Notes: generated from the sequence alone by a model not told the origin. DNA of 64,000 bases from Evansella tamaricis (GCF_019042215.1 NZ_JAHQCS010000184.1:36099-100098); one strand, 5' to 3'. Numbered from the stretch's first letter, positions 51,686 to 61,498 are shown. Numbers and translations: made by a program.

Positions 51686-53153
51686 TACGGATAAAAACCA
51701 GGTCATTTCAAAAGAAATACGCGAGAATGAAAAGATTATATCAGAGCGCATCGGAATCGGTAAAAGTTTTGATGTGGGAGTACGGAAGCTATACATATTG
51801 GATAAAGAAATTCAATTCTATTTTGTAAATGGTCTATGTGATATTCAATATATCATTGAGTTATTAAAAGAGTTAATGTATTTGGATTCAAATGAGCGAA
51901 AGAAACTGCATATAAAAGACCAAATAGAGAACCACCTCACTCACGTCCAGGTGGAAAAGGTAAAAACAATTGATGAATCCATCACTAAAATGCTTTCAGG
52001 ACTAATTTTTATATTAATTGATGGGGAAGAGGAAGCATTAATAGTTGATGTTCGAAGTTACCCTGGCAGGGGACCTGAAGAACCTGATACGGAAAGGGTT
52101 GTCCGTGGTAGTCGTGACGGGTTTACAGAAAACATTATTGAAAACACTGCTCTAACACGGAGAAGAATCCGTGATGAAAATTTGAGAAATGAAATTTTAC
52201 AAGTTGGTAGAAGATCAAAGACGGACATAAGTCTTTCTTATATTGATGGAGTTGCGGATCCGAACTTAGTGGAAGTTATCCGGAAGGAATTACAGTCTAT
52301 TGATATTGATGGTTTGACAATGGCGGATAAAGTCGTGGAAGAGTTTGTTGTGAAGCAAGGCTTTAATCCATTTCCAATCGTCAGATATACGGAAAGACCA
52401 GATGTGGCAGCAACTCACCTTTTGGAGGGACATGTCATTGTTTATGTTGACTCATCCCCAAGTGTAATCATATTCCCTACAACCTTTTTTCACCATGTGC
52501 AACATGCAGAGGAATTTCGGCAGGCCCCCATGGTAGGGACTTTCTTAAGATGGGTCCGCTTTTCAGGGATGATGTTCTCCATGTTTATTTTGCCCCTCTG
52601 GTTATTACTTGTTATGAATCCTAACTTAATTCCTGAGCAATTGGATTTTTTAGGTCCGAACGAAACAACGAACATTCCTATTTTCATACAAATGTTATTT
52701 GGTGAATTAGGTATAGAACTATTAAGAATGGCAGCTATTCATACCCCATCTCCTTTAGCAACTGCATTAGGTTTAGTTGCTGCTCTGTTAATTGGTGAAA
52801 TTGCAATTGAGGTTGGTTTACTTGTACCAGAGGTTATTTTGTATGTGGCAATAGGGGCTATTGGAATGTTTGCTACACCAAGTTATGAATTAGCACTAGC
52901 TTTGAAGATCTTTCGCCTATTGCTGCTGTTTATTGTCTTTTTCTTTAAGGCCCCTGGTTTTATTATTGGTACAACGCTCCTGCTGTTGTTCTTAGCATCA
53001 AAGAAATCTTTAAATGTCCCGTATTTATGGCCGTTTATTCCGTTCTATCCAATTGCCTTTATGGATATCTTATTTAGGCAAGCTGTTCCATCTAAACGGA
53101 AGAGACCTAGTATTGTTCAAACGAAAAACCCAATAAAACAAGGCTCCTCCTAA
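51669..53153 (+). CDS. spoVAF: Stage V sporulation protein SpoVAF (GerA-like)
   Basis: A 494-residue inner-spore-membrane protein related to the A subunits of germinant receptors. The soluble N-terminal half (to about residue 290) contains FILIDGEEEALIVDVRSYPGRGPEEPDTERVVRGSRDGFTENI, the GerA signature. Four to five membrane segments fill the C-terminal part, with FGELGIELLRMAAIHTPSPLATALG between them. It is thought to speed germination together with its partner. The ATG at 51669 follows AGGAGTGGAGG. It ends in a terminator whose loop contains the stop codon. Confidence 0.92.
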   Translation: MDPVRNTDKNQVISKEIRENEKIISERIGIGKSFDVGVRKLYILDKEIQFYFVNGLCDIQYIIELLKELMYLDSNERKKLHIKDQIENHLTHVQVEKVKTIDESITKMLSGLIFILIDGEEEALIVDVRSYPGRGPEEPDTERVVRGSRDGFTENIIENTALTRRRIRDENLRNEILQVGRRSKTDISLSYIDGVADPNLVEVIRKELQSIDIDGLTMADKVVEEFVVKQGFNPFPIVRYTERPDVAATHLLEGHVIVYVDSSPSVIIFPTTFFHHVQHAEEFRQAPMVGTFLRWVRFSGMMFSMFILPLWLLLVMNPNLIPEQLDFLGPNETTNIPIFIQMLFGELGIELLRMAAIHTPSPLATALGLVAALLIGEIAIEVGLLVPEVILYVAIGAIGMFATPSYELALALKIFRLLLLFIVFFFKAPGFIIGTTLLLLFLASKKSLNVPYLWPFIPFYPIAFMDILFRQAVPSKRKRPSIVQTKNPIKQGSS

Positions 53154-53167
53154 TGGAGCCTTGTTTT
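53135..53167 (+). terminator. Terminator overlapping the spoVAF stop codon
   Basis: AAAACAAGGCTCC and GGAGCCTTGTTTT pair; the 7-nt loop contains the TAA at 53151. Confidence 0.88.
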
Positions 53168-53220
53168 ATCATTCTCCCTTGAAGATATATGGAAGATATG
53201 TTATTCTTGAAAACAATAGT

Positions 53221-53246
53221 TTTGCGCTTTTCTTACTAAGATAAGG
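53221..53246 (+). repeat. Possible relic of a repeat end
   Basis: TTGCGCTTTTCTTA followed by a few bases and AGATAAG matches the junction of unit tail and linker in the interspersed repeats. Nothing else of the element remains. It lies in the lysA leader. Confidence 0.45.
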
Positions 53247-53287
53247 TCGTCATCACACATCGAGAAAAGATGAACGGGGAGAGATAA

Positions 53288-54628
53288 ATGGGTTTATACG
53301 GTACAAGTAAAATAAATAATAAAGGTCATTTGGAAATAGGAGGAGTGGATACGACTTCCCTTTCAGAAAAGTATGGAACTCCTTTATTTGTCTATGATGT
53401 GAAAGATATTTGTAATAGAGCTCAAGAATTTAAAATGGCATTTGATAAGCAACAAATGAAGTATCAGGTGGCATACGCAAGTAAAGCCTTTAGTTGTATC
53501 GCCATGATCCAGCTTGTGGAGGAATTAGGCCTCAGTTTAGATGTGGTCTCCGGTGGAGAACTCTATACAGCATTACAGGCAGGTTTTCCGGTGGAGCGAA
53601 TTCATTTTCATGGAAATAATAAATCTCCAGAAGAAATTGAAATGGCTGTAAGAGAAGGAATTGGATGTATTGTAGTGGATAATTTCACAGAACTAACATG
53701 GTTAATGGGAATTACCCAGTCCCTTGGGAAACAGATGAAAGTTCTGATTCGAATAACACCTGGAGTGGAAGCTCACACACACGAATATATCTCTACTGGT
53801 CAAGAAGATTCAAAGTTTGGATTTGATATTCAGAGCGGGCAAGCAGGGAAAGCGATAGAAACCATTGAGGCACATGAATTTCTGATTTTGGAAGGGGTTC
53901 ATTCACATATCGGCTCCCAAATTTTTGAGACGAATGGATTTACATCAGCGATCGAAGAGATCTATAAAGTGCTGGTGGTGTGGAAGAAAACATTAAATTA
54001 CGATTTGAAAGTCCTTAACCTTGGTGGAGGTTTCGGTATTCGCTATACAAAGGAAGATACTCCTTTACCGTTAGAGAAATATGTGGAATCCATGGTTGAG
54101 GCAGTGAAAGAGAAATCCTTGGAGGCGGGAATGGAATTACCGGAGATCTGGATTGAACCTGGTCGTGCCCTCGTTGGAGAAGCTGGAACGACCCTCTATA
54201 CGATAGGTTCCAGAAAAGATATTCCAGGAGTTAGGTCCTATGTATCTGTTGATGGTGGAATGACAGATAATATTAGACCAGCCCTATACCAAGCGAAATA
54301 CGAAGCTTCGATTGCAAATAAAATGAATGACAAATTAGAAGAAACAGTTTCCATTGCTGGTAAATGCTGTGAGAGTGGTGACATGCTCATTTGGGACTTA
54401 GAAGTTCCAAATGTGGACATCGGTGATGTTCTTGCAGTCTCATCGACAGGTGCCTATGGATACTCAATGGCTAATAATTATAATCGGATCTTACGGCCAG
54501 CAGTTGTTTTTGTGGAGGACGGTAAAGATCAGTGTGTCATTGAAAGAGAAACTTTTGAGGACTTAGTACGTCATGAACGAAACTATCAATCGAATAAAAC
54601 TCAAGGTCGTTTAGCGAAGACAGTTTAA
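53288..54628 (+). CDS. lysA: Diaminopimelate decarboxylase
   Basis: A PLP enzyme that makes L-lysine from meso-diaminopimelate, the last step of lysine synthesis. The 446-residue protein has YQVAYASKAFSCIAM with the PLP lysine, LDVVSGGELYTALQAGF, GVHSHIGSQIF, LNLGGGFGIRY and WIEPGRALVGEAG. CCESGDML carries the active-site Cys and Glu contributed across the dimer. GGGGAGAGATAA precedes the ATG. No lysine riboswitch lies in the 134-bp leader. It follows spoVAF as in B. subtilis and has its own terminator. Confidence 0.95.
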   Translation: MGLYGTSKINNKGHLEIGGVDTTSLSEKYGTPLFVYDVKDICNRAQEFKMAFDKQQMKYQVAYASKAFSCIAMIQLVEELGLSLDVVSGGELYTALQAGFPVERIHFHGNNKSPEEIEMAVREGIGCIVVDNFTELTWLMGITQSLGKQMKVLIRITPGVEAHTHEYISTGQEDSKFGFDIQSGQAGKAIETIEAHEFLILEGVHSHIGSQIFETNGFTSAIEEIYKVLVVWKKTLNYDLKVLNLGGGFGIRYTKEDTPLPLEKYVESMVEAVKEKSLEAGMELPEIWIEPGRALVGEAGTTLYTIGSRKDIPGVRSYVSVDGGMTDNIRPALYQAKYEASIANKMNDKLEETVSIAGKCCESGDMLIWDLEVPNVDIGDVLAVSSTGAYGYSMANNYNRILRPAVVFVEDGKDQCVIERETFEDLVRHERNYQSNKTQGRLAKTV

Positions 54629-54651
54629 TAATTTCTTTCTGATCTGATATA

Positions 54652-54685
54652 AATATGACGAAAAGAACTTTCTTTTCGTCATATT
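54652..54685 (+). terminator. Terminator after lysA
   Basis: AATATGACGAAAAGA, a 4-nt loop and TCTTTTCGTCATATT with a short T-run. Confidence 0.9.
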
Positions 54686-54760
54686 TTCATTCTGTTTTTG
54701 ATTAGTGTACAATAGAAAAGAAGTTCTACATATTAAGGATATAACAGGAGGATTTTTATT

Positions 54761-55198
54761 ATGAAAAAAGGTACAATTGTAATGGATAGTGGAGATAAAA
54801 TTAACATTGAATTTTTCCCAAATGAAGCTCCAGGTACTGTTGAAAACTTCGAAAAGTTAGCTAATGAAGGCTTTTATAATGGACTATCATTTCATCGAGT
54901 AATCCCAGGATTTGTGGCACAAGGGGGATGCCCTCACGGAACTGGGACAGGTGGCAGTGGGAAAAATATTAAGTGCGAAACAGCTGGAAATCCACATAAG
55001 CATGTTCAAGGTTCTTTATCCATGGCTCATGCTGGTAAGGATACTGGTTCATCCCAATTCTTTCTAGTTCACGAACCTCAACCGCATTTAGATGGTGTTC
55101 ACACTGTTTTTGGACAAGTTATAGAAGGAATGGAAGCTGTTCTTCGAATTAAGCAAGGGGATGTTATGCAAGAGGTGCGGGTTTACGACGAAGAGTAA
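54761..55198 (+). CDS. ppiB: Cyclophilin-type peptidyl-prolyl isomerase PpiB
   Basis: A 145-residue cytoplasmic cyclophilin that speeds cis-trans isomerisation of proline bonds. It has [22 protein letters not shown], with the catalytic Arg, Phe and Gln, then [37 protein letters not shown] with the rest of the site. AGGAGGATTTTT precedes the ATG and TACAAT is a good -10. It is placed after lysA as in B. subtilis, and has its own terminator. Confidence 0.95.
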   Translation: MKKGTIVMDSGDKINIEFFPNEAPGTVENFEKLANEGFYNGLSFHRVIPGFVAQGGCPHGTGTGGSGKNIKCETAGNPHKHVQGSLSMAHAGKDTGSSQFFLVHEPQPHLDGVHTVFGQVIEGMEAVLRIKQGDVMQEVRVYDEE

Positions 55199-55213
55199 AA
55201 AATGTTTTTTTTC

Positions 55214-55254
55214 GATTGTCCCTTCAGATAGTTTCTGTGGGGACAATCTTTTTT
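55214..55254 (+). terminator. Terminator after ppiB
   Basis: GATTGTCCC and GGGACAATC with a 17-nt loop, followed by TTTTTT. Confidence 0.85.
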
Positions 55255-55346
55255 AACACTTCTTTTACAATACATCGTTTTCATTCTTTTTAATGACAAC
55301 TGGAATATAGTAGAGGTGACACGGAAAATATGAAAGGAGTGTTGTG

Positions 55347-55772
55347 ATGGATCAGATAAAAACAATCACCATGTTCCAAGTCATCATTGTGGTTCTTTTA
55401 ATCTTTTTAGTTCCATTTGTTTTACAAGAAGCACAACAGATTAGATCTGTTTCTTCTCCTGCCTATGGATATGAAATTATTCCTCACTTACTCGTTTTCT
55501 CCATCGGTCTTTTATTAATGCCACAAAAAACACTACAGCTAATCTCAAAGAATATTTCAATTAACTGGGTTGCCTTATCCACGGGAATTATAGTATTTCT
55601 ATTGGCATGGGTCCCGTTTACGTTTTGGTTAGGTTATTTTACCGAAATCCTCCCACTAGCATTTATGGAACACTTTTTGGAAATGAGGTTTGTCATTTTT
55701 CTAATTGGTGGGTTAGGAGTAATGAAAGGTTTAGTTAATAAAGAAGGACAACAAGACCATTCATCCGTATAG
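55347..55772 (+). CDS. Four-helix membrane protein of unknown function
   Basis: I do not recognise this 141-residue protein. It has four hydrophobic segments (about residues 8-24, 38-55, 66-92 and 105-122) and almost no large loops; the tail is VNKEGQQDHSSV. AAAGGAGTG precedes the ATG at 55347. It is placed between ppiB and the riboflavin leader, where B. subtilis carries ypu genes of other types. No operon partner. Confidence 0.65.
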   Translation: MDQIKTITMFQVIIVVLLIFLVPFVLQEAQQIRSVSSPAYGYEIIPHLLVFSIGLLLMPQKTLQLISKNISINWVALSTGIIVFLLAWVPFTFWLGYFTEILPLAFMEHFLEMRFVIFLIGGLGVMKGLVNKEGQQDHSSV

Positions 55773-55851
55773 AATTCACAACATTGAAACATAATTTTTC
55801 CAATGAATTTAATTGTGTGATATAATAAACATAATTAAATATTATTGACCG

Positions 55852-55992
55852 AAGTCCTTCGGGGTAGGGTGAAATTCCCAACCGGCGGTGATGGAGTTTA
55901 TACTCCTAAGCCCGTGACCCGGCACTTTTAAGTGACGGTGGATCTGGTGTGAGACCAGGGCCGACAGTATAGTCTGGATGGGAGAAGGATAC
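55852..55992 (+). ncRNA. FMN riboswitch (RFN element)
   Basis: The conserved parts appear in order: CTTCGGGGTAGGGTGAAATT, CCCAACCGGCGGTGATGG, AGCCCGTGACCCGGC with the variable arm, GGTGGATCTGGTG, GACCAGGGCCGACAGTATAG and GGATGGGAGAAGGA. FMN binding stops transcription into ribD through the terminator at 56183. A TATAAT about 25 bp upstream is a likely promoter -10. Confidence 0.98.
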
Positions 55993-56182
55993 GACGGTGA
56001 AAAAATAAGTTTCTTTTCAACGGGGGAGTCTGTCTATTTTAAGAAAGCATTCCTTTTTTAGGAAGTTCTTATCATATCGACATTTATTCCCTGAAGTGGG
56101 CGTGTTTAAAAAAGTATAAAAAACACACCTTTATTTGAGTTTGTACTCGAGTAACTTTAACATTTCACTTTTGTATGATACC

Positions 56183-56218
56183 AACCTGGAGGATAAATAT
56201 ATTCCTTCAGGTTTTTTT
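56183..56218 (+). terminator. Expression-platform terminator of the riboflavin leader
   Basis: AACCTGGAGGA and TCCTTCAGGTT pair with one mismatch, followed by TTTTTTT. About 190 nt separate it from the aptamer, a long platform with A/T-rich sequence. An antiterminator partner was not identified. Confidence 0.8.
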
Positions 56219-56259
56219 CATGAATATCGTGTGATTATTAAATTGGAATGGGGAGAATG

Positions 56260-57342
56260 ATGGACAAACATTATATGAACATTGCAATTGAATTGGCAAG
56301 GGTAACACAAGGGCAAACAACACCAAATCCAGTGGTGGGTTCAGTCATTGTTAAAAATAATCAAATCGTAGGTATGGGAGCACACTTAAAAGCAGGAGAA
56401 GAGCATGCAGAGAGGCATGCCTTGAAAATGGCAGGGGATAAGGCAAAGGGAGCAACCATGTATGTAACATTAGAACCTTGTTCTCACTATGGTAGAACTT
56501 CACCATGTGCAGATGCAGTTATTGAGGCGGGTATAAAAAAAGTTGTAGTAGCATCATTAGATTTGAATCCAAGAGTTGCAGGTAGAGGTATCCAAAAATT
56601 AATGGACGCTGGTATTACAGTGGAGACAGGTGTAATGGAGAAAGAGGCAGTGAAGTTAAATCGAGTATTTTTCCATTATATTAAAACTAAAAAACCATTT
56701 GTTACATTAAAAACAGCAACAAGTCTAGATGGAAAAATAGCCACAGTGTCAGGTGAAAGTCAATGGATTACAGGGGAAGAAGCCAGGTTAGATGTGCAGC
56801 ATCTCCGTCATACTCATGATGCCATTTTAGTTGGAGTTAATACTGTATTATTAGATAATCCTTCTTTGACTACACGTATAGGTGAAGGGGGAAGTAACCC
56901 TATTCGGATTGTACTTGATCATCAGTTGAGAACTCCTTTAGATGCCAACATTGTCATTGATAAAAAATCTCCAACATGGATCGTGACAAAGAGACAGACA
57001 GAAAAGGGTAAAAAACTAAAGCTGGAAGAGTTAGGCGTTGAAATAATTGAAATGGATAGCGACGAAATACACATTTCCGAATTATTAATAATGTTAGGTC
57101 AGCGGGAAATATCATCATTGTTGGTGGAAGGGGGAGGTACGGTAAATGATGCCTTTCTTCGATCAGGTGATTTTCAGCAAGTAATCGTTTATTTAGCACC
57201 TACCATTATTGGAGGAAAGGAAGCTCTCTCCTCTTTTTCCGGATTGGGGATTGCAAAATTGAAAAATACACCTAAATTAAACATTGAATCAATAACGACA
57301 ATTGGAAAAGATATAAAAATGATTTTATCAAAGGGGGACTAA
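56260..57342 (+). CDS. ribD: Bifunctional riboflavin deaminase/reductase RibD
   Basis: RibD deaminates and then reduces the pyrimidine intermediate of riboflavin synthesis. The 360-residue protein has the deaminase domain first: PNPVVGSVIV, GEEHAERHAL (zinc His and catalytic Glu) and LEPCSHYGRTSPCADAV (zinc Cys pair). The reductase domain begins near residue 145 with PFVTLKTATSLDGKIAT and contains ILVGVNTVLLDNP and LLVEGGGTV. I start at the ATG at 56260, which matches the B. subtilis N-terminal length; GGGGAGA lies upstream. It is the first gene of the ribDEAH-T operon. Confidence 0.96.
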   Translation: MDKHYMNIAIELARVTQGQTTPNPVVGSVIVKNNQIVGMGAHLKAGEEHAERHALKMAGDKAKGATMYVTLEPCSHYGRTSPCADAVIEAGIKKVVVASLDLNPRVAGRGIQKLMDAGITVETGVMEKEAVKLNRVFFHYIKTKKPFVTLKTATSLDGKIATVSGESQWITGEEARLDVQHLRHTHDAILVGVNTVLLDNPSLTTRIGEGGSNPIRIVLDHQLRTPLDANIVIDKKSPTWIVTKRQTEKGKKLKLEELGVEIIEMDSDEIHISELLIMLGQREISSLLVEGGGTVNDAFLRSGDFQQVIVYLAPTIIGGKEALSSFSGLGIAKLKNTPKLNIESITTIGKDIKMILSKGD

Positions 57343-57343
57343 T

Positions 57344-58000
57344 ATGTTCACTGGAATTATTGAAGAAAAGGGAACGATAAGACAAATGAAACAAACTGGG
57401 GAAGCTATTGTCATGACCATCAGTGGAGAAAAAATCTTGTCCGATGTTCATTTAGGAGATAGTATTTCCGTGAATGGTGTATGTTTAACAGTTACATCCC
57501 ATGATAAAAAGTCCTTTACAGTAGATGTGATGCCAGAAACTGTAAAAGCTACTAGTCTCCGTGATTTAAGTACTGGTTCAAAAGTTAACTTAGAAAGGGC
57601 GATGGCTGCAGGTGGGCGTTTTGGGGGTCATTTCGTTTCAGGTCATGTTGACGGCGTTGGAACAATTGTTGCTAAGCGCCCAGAACAAAATGCTGTTTAT
57701 TATGATATTGAAGTCGCTCCTGCTCTCCGTAAATATATGGTTATGAAGGGAAGTGTGTCTGTAGACGGAACCAGTTTAACGATCTTTGGATTAACAGAAG
57801 ACACTTTTACCATCTCTATTATTCCGCATACTATACAGGAAACTATTATTGGAGATAAAGGACCGGGAGATATTGTGAATGTAGAATGCGATATGCTAGC
57901 AAAATATATAGAAGAGTTAATTTTACAACGTACGAATCAAAAAACCAGGACATCAGGAAAGATAACGGAAAGTTTTCTGGAGCAAAATGGGTTTATGTAA
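57344..58000 (+). CDS. ribE: Riboflavin synthase alpha subunit RibE
   Basis: A 218-residue enzyme that dismutates two 6,7-dimethyl-8-ribityllumazines to riboflavin. Two lumazine-binding repeats are seen, MFTGIIEEKGTI with SVNGVCLTV, and GHVDGVGTIVAKR with SVDGTSLTI. The repeat pattern and length are normal. AAGGGGGACTAAT precedes the ATG, and only 1 bp separates it from the ribD stop. Confidence 0.96.
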   Translation: MFTGIIEEKGTIRQMKQTGEAIVMTISGEKILSDVHLGDSISVNGVCLTVTSHDKKSFTVDVMPETVKATSLRDLSTGSKVNLERAMAAGGRFGGHFVSGHVDGVGTIVAKRPEQNAVYYDIEVAPALRKYMVMKGSVSVDGTSLTIFGLTEDTFTISIIPHTIQETIIGDKGPGDIVNVECDMLAKYIEELILQRTNQKTRTSGKITESFLEQNGFM

Positions 58001-58021
58001 ACCACTGAAGGGGGAAAAAGG

Positions 58022-59215
58022 ATGTTTGATCCGATTGAAGAAGCCATATACGAATTAATGCAAGGAAAAGTCGTTATTGTATGTGATGATGAGGATAGGG
58101 AAAACGAGGGAGATTATATTGCTTTAGCGGAAAAGTCAACACCAGAAGTAATCAATTTTATGATCACACACGGGAGAGGACTTGTTTGCGCCCCAATTAC
58201 AACAGAATTAGCTACAAAACTGGAACTACTGCCGATGGTGGATGTGAATACAGATCCCCATGGGACAGCGTTTACTGTTAGTATTGACCATAAAAATACC
58301 ACAACTGGCATTTCCGCTCATGAACGTTCTATGACAGTACTAGCAATGATTGACGAAACTTCAAAGGCATCGGATTTTAAGAAACCAGGTCATATTTTTC
58401 CGTTAGTGGCGAAAGATGGTGGTGTTTTACGGCGTGCAGGCCATACAGAAGCAGCGGTGGATTTGGCACGAATGTGTGGGGCAAAACCTGCCGCAGTCAT
58501 CTGTGAGATCATAAATGAGGACGGCTCAATGGCCAGAGTGCCAGATCTAAAGAAAATAGCAGAAGAACACGATTTAAAAATGATTACAATAAAGGACCTT
58601 ATTCAATATCGAAATCGTAAGGATAAACTGATCCAAAGGGAAGTGGAGATCGATTTACCGACTGATTTCGGAGGGTTCCGTGCCATTGGATACAGTAATA
58701 TAGTTGATGGAAAAGAGCATGTGGCACTAGTTAAGGGGGAAATCTCAAGTGATAAACCTACCTTAGTCAGAGTTCATTCCGAATGTTTAACTGGAGATGT
58801 ATTTGGTTCTCATCGATGCGATTGTGGTCCGCAATTACACGCCGCCTTAAATCAAATTGAGGAAGCTGGAGAAGGGATTCTCCTTTATATGAGGCAGGAA
58901 GGTAGAGGCATTGGCTTGTTAAATAAGATGAGAGCTTATAAACTACAAGAGGAAGGTTACGATACGGTAGAAGCAAATGAGAAGCTAGGATTTGCACCGG
59001 ATTTGAGGGATTATGGTATCGGAGCCCAGATACTCCGTGACTTAGGGGTGCGGCAAATGAAACTATTAACCAACAATCCCCGTAAAATTACAGGATTAAA
59101 AGGTTATGAGCTGGAGGTCGTAGATCGAGTACCTTTGCAATTGCCTTATTCCAAAGATAACGAAAATTACTTAAAGACAAAAAAGGAAAAACTCGGTCAT
59201 TTACTTCATTTTTAG
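58022..59215 (+). CDS. ribBA: Bifunctional DHBP synthase/GTP cyclohydrolase II RibBA
   Basis: A fused 397-residue enzyme that supplies both precursors of lumazine. The N-terminal DHBP synthase has [28 protein letters not shown] and [16 protein letters not shown]. The C-terminal GTP cyclohydrolase II has [23 protein letters not shown], with the zinc cysteines, and [13 protein letters not shown] with [13 protein letters not shown]. Both sets of catalytic residues are intact. GGGGGAAAAAGG precedes the ATG. Confidence 0.97.
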   Translation: MFDPIEEAIYELMQGKVVIVCDDEDRENEGDYIALAEKSTPEVINFMITHGRGLVCAPITTELATKLELLPMVDVNTDPHGTAFTVSIDHKNTTTGISAHERSMTVLAMIDETSKASDFKKPGHIFPLVAKDGGVLRRAGHTEAAVDLARMCGAKPAAVICEIINEDGSMARVPDLKKIAEEHDLKMITIKDLIQYRNRKDKLIQREVEIDLPTDFGGFRAIGYSNIVDGKEHVALVKGEISSDKPTLVRVHSECLTGDVFGSHRCDCGPQLHAALNQIEEAGEGILLYMRQEGRGIGLLNKMRAYKLQEEGYDTVEANEKLGFAPDLRDYGIGAQILRDLGVRQMKLLTNNPRKITGLKGYELEVVDRVPLQLPYSKDNENYLKTKKEKLGHLLHF

Positions 59216-59227
59216 GGGGCGGTATAA

Positions 59228-59695
59228 ATGGGAAAAGTTTTTGAAGGGAATCTAATTGGAACAGGATTAAGAGTAGGAATTGTTGTGGGAAGATTTAATG
59301 AATTTATAACAAGCAAACTTTTGGGAGGAGCAGAGGATGCCCTCAAACGTCATGGGGTAGAGGCAGATGATGTGGATGTGGCATGGGTACCTGGAGCTTA
59401 TGAAATTCCATTAATTGCGAAGAAAATGGTTGATTCTGGTAAATATGATGCTATCATTACGTTAGGAACTGTTATTAGAGGCTCTACGCCTCATTTTGAT
59501 TATGTGTGTAGTGAAGTGTCCAAGGGAGTAGCATCATTAGCTCTATCCAGTGGTAAACCTGTCATCTTTGGTGTATTGACAACAGACACCATTGAACAGG
59601 CAGTTGAGAGAGCTGGTACGAAGGCTGGAAATAAAGGTTGGGAAGCTGCGGCAGCTGCCATTGAGATGGCCAATTTAACAAAGAGTTTTAATTAA
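59228..59695 (+). CDS. ribH: 6,7-Dimethyl-8-ribityllumazine synthase RibH
   Basis: The 155-residue subunit forms an icosahedral shell that usually surrounds RibE trimers. [49 protein letters not shown] (catalytic His) and [17 protein letters not shown] are typical. It ends 13 bp before ribT. GGGGCGG stands upstream of the ATG. Confidence 0.97.
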   Translation: MGKVFEGNLIGTGLRVGIVVGRFNEFITSKLLGGAEDALKRHGVEADDVDVAWVPGAYEIPLIAKKMVDSGKYDAIITLGTVIRGSTPHFDYVCSEVSKGVASLALSSGKPVIFGVLTTDTIEQAVERAGTKAGNKGWEAAAAAIEMANLTKSFN

Positions 59696-59708
59696 TGGGG
59701 GATGTCTA

Positions 59709-60065
59709 GTGCTTGTTCCGTATAAGCATGAGTATGAAAAAATTGCGATGGGTCTTTTATCATTTATGCCAAGTGAAAAAACGATAAAAAGGTTGAAGCA
59801 AACAATGGATCAGTACGAAAAGGACCCTAATTTTCATTTGTTTCTTTGGAAGAAAAAAGTTAATGACTTTATTGGTGTCATTGGAGTGGAAAAAACGGAA
59901 GAAGGGGTTGTTTTAAGAAATTTGTGTGTTAATCCATCCCACCGCAATGAAGGGATTGCCACGGAAATGATCAACTCTGTGGAAAATCGGTTAAATGTTA
60001 GCTTATTGGGAACGAAGCATACGAAAGAGTTTTTAGAATATTGTAAGAGAGAGGAAGGTTGTTAA
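59709..60065 (+). CDS. ribT: RibT, GNAT-type protein of the riboflavin operon
   Basis: A 118-residue GNAT-fold protein found as the last gene of the riboflavin operon in Bacillus. It shows FIGVIGVEKTEEGVVLRNLC and the acetyl-CoA loop VNPSHRNEGIATEMINSVEN. The physiological substrate has not been established. The start is a GTG behind GGGGGATG. Its stop codon overlaps the stop codon of the convergent ypuF gene by 2 bp, leaving no room for a separate terminator. Confidence 0.88.
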   Translation: MLVPYKHEYEKIAMGLLSFMPSEKTIKRLKQTMDQYEKDPNFHLFLWKKKVNDFIGVIGVEKTEEGVVLRNLCVNPSHRNEGIATEMINSVENRLNVSLLGTKHTKEFLEYCKREEGC

Positions 60066-60583
60066 CCCTTCCTTTTTCTTTGTTTGTGTTTTTTTGATTC
60101 TAATCTTTCTTGAATGACATCGGTTCGGTCTCTCCGCTTATGTCGGTGAATTAAATCCATATTACTTAAATCTTCTATATTACACCAAATCAAATTCTTC
60201 CTTTGGCATATTTCCACGCAGTTTGATACTAGGTCATGGTCGGTTATTGGTATGTTAAATGGAGTGTATGGACCTTCATTGAGGATATTTAGGATCTGGT
60301 TTTTTACAATACTTTCTAATCTTTCAACATCAATAGAAATGCGTTGTAACTCTTCGTGATTTGTCCGGAGAGAAGCAAGTACCTTTCGATATAAACGTAA
60401 ACTTCCATCAAAATTCTGTTGACGTTCATGATAAACAGCAACTGCTAATTGAATTAACGTATGCCAGTGCTTTTCTTTATACTTTTTCCAATATTCTTCC
60501 ATCATTTCGTGACATTCGAAATAATCCCTTGTCCCATGAAATTCAATCAGGTAATTAATATAAGCTTCCGGATATCTGCTCAT
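60062..60583 (-). CDS. ypuF: DUF309 domain protein, YpuF type
   Basis: A 173-residue helical protein. The DUF309 signature is YFECHEMMEEYWKKYKEKHWHTLIQLAVAVYHERQQNFDGSLRLYRKVL (residues about 18-65), with conserved His and Glu residues. The C-terminus is basic (HRHKRRDRTDVIQERLESKK). No reaction is known. GGGGGAAAAAG precedes the ATG. It is convergent with ribT and divergent from scpA; the same arrangement exists in B. subtilis. Confidence 0.88.
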   Translation of the reverse strand: MSRYPEAYINYLIEFHGTRDYFECHEMMEEYWKKYKEKHWHTLIQLAVAVYHERQQNFDGSLRLYRKVLASLRTNHEELQRISIDVERLESIVKNQILNILNEGPYTPFNIPITDHDLVSNCVEICQRKNLIWCNIEDLSNMDLIHRHKRRDRTDVIQERLESKKHKQRKRKG

Positions 60584-60727
60584 CTTTTTCCCCCATGAAA
60601 TATTAATAGTTATAGTAAGCGTAACATAAAAATATAAAAATGGGTTGAAATTAATCTACATATTATACGAAAAAAGCTAATGAATTATGATATAATTCGA
60701 TTGAGAACATAGGGAAATGGTGAGACG

Positions 60728-61498
60728 ATGCAGTATAGTGTAAAACTTCAATCGTTTGAAGGTCCTCTCGATCTGTTGTTACATCTAATTCAAAAGAATG
60801 ATTTAGACTTGTATGATATACCAGTAAAGGAAATCACGGATCAATACATGATCTATATTCATACAATGCAAGTGCTTCAGCTAGATATAGCGAGCGAATA
60901 TTTAGTAATGGCTGCAACCTTATTACATATGAAATCCCAAATGCTGTTACCAGCACAGGAAAATGAATTAGATGATGAAGATTTTGAATATGAAGAGGGA
61001 GATCCAAGGGAAGAATTAATGCAAAGACTAATTGAGTATAAAAAGTTTAAAGAAGCCGCCGGGGATTTAAAAGAACGTGAACGGGCACGAAGTGATTTGT
61101 TTTCAAAACCAATGTCTGATTTATCAAACCTTCTTTCGGAACCGCTGGAGGAGGAAGAAAAGGCAAATTATAATGTTACGATTTACGATATGCTTCAAGC
61201 TTTTCAGAATATCTCGAAAAGAAATCGGAAACGGGAAACAGTTTTTTCAAAAATACAACGGGAAGACATTCCGATAGATGAAAAAATGACACAAATTATG
61301 AATGAATTAGATCTTCATGATGGTAAGAGAAAATTCTCTGAGTTATTCGATCGTGAAGAGGATAAAAATCACATGGTCATTGCTTTTCTTGCTCTCCTTG
61401 AATTAATGAAAGCGAACGCTGTTTTTTGTTATCAGGATAGTAATTTTGATGAGATCATGATTTATCAAAAGGGGGCATTGACCGTTGAAAAGTCATGA
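60728..61498 (+). CDS. scpA: Segregation and condensation protein ScpA
   Basis: The kleisin of the Smc-ScpAB condensin, 256 residues. The N-terminal Smc-neck-binding part FEGPLDLLLHLIQKNDLDLYDIPV is diagnostic, followed by EYLVMAATLLHMKSQMLLP. The linker is acidic (ENELDDEDFEYEEGDPREE) and the C-terminal winged helix (about residues 185-256) contains FLALLELMKANAVFCYQDSNFDEI. The scpB start lies inside its end (14-bp overlap), so synthesis of the two is coupled. Confidence 0.97.
   Translation: MQYSVKLQSFEGPLDLLLHLIQKNDLDLYDIPVKEITDQYMIYIHTMQVLQLDIASEYLVMAATLLHMKSQMLLPAQENELDDEDFEYEEGDPREELMQRLIEYKKFKEAAGDLKERERARSDLFSKPMSDLSNLLSEPLEEEEKANYNVTIYDMLQAFQNISKRNRKRETVFSKIQREDIPIDEKMTQIMNELDLHDGKRKFSELFDREEDKNHMVIAFLALLELMKANAVFCYQDSNFDEIMIYQKGALTVEKS

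Noticed and set aside
53168..53287. Lysine riboswitch before lysA
   Set aside because: The leader is too short and none of the conserved L-box segments is present.
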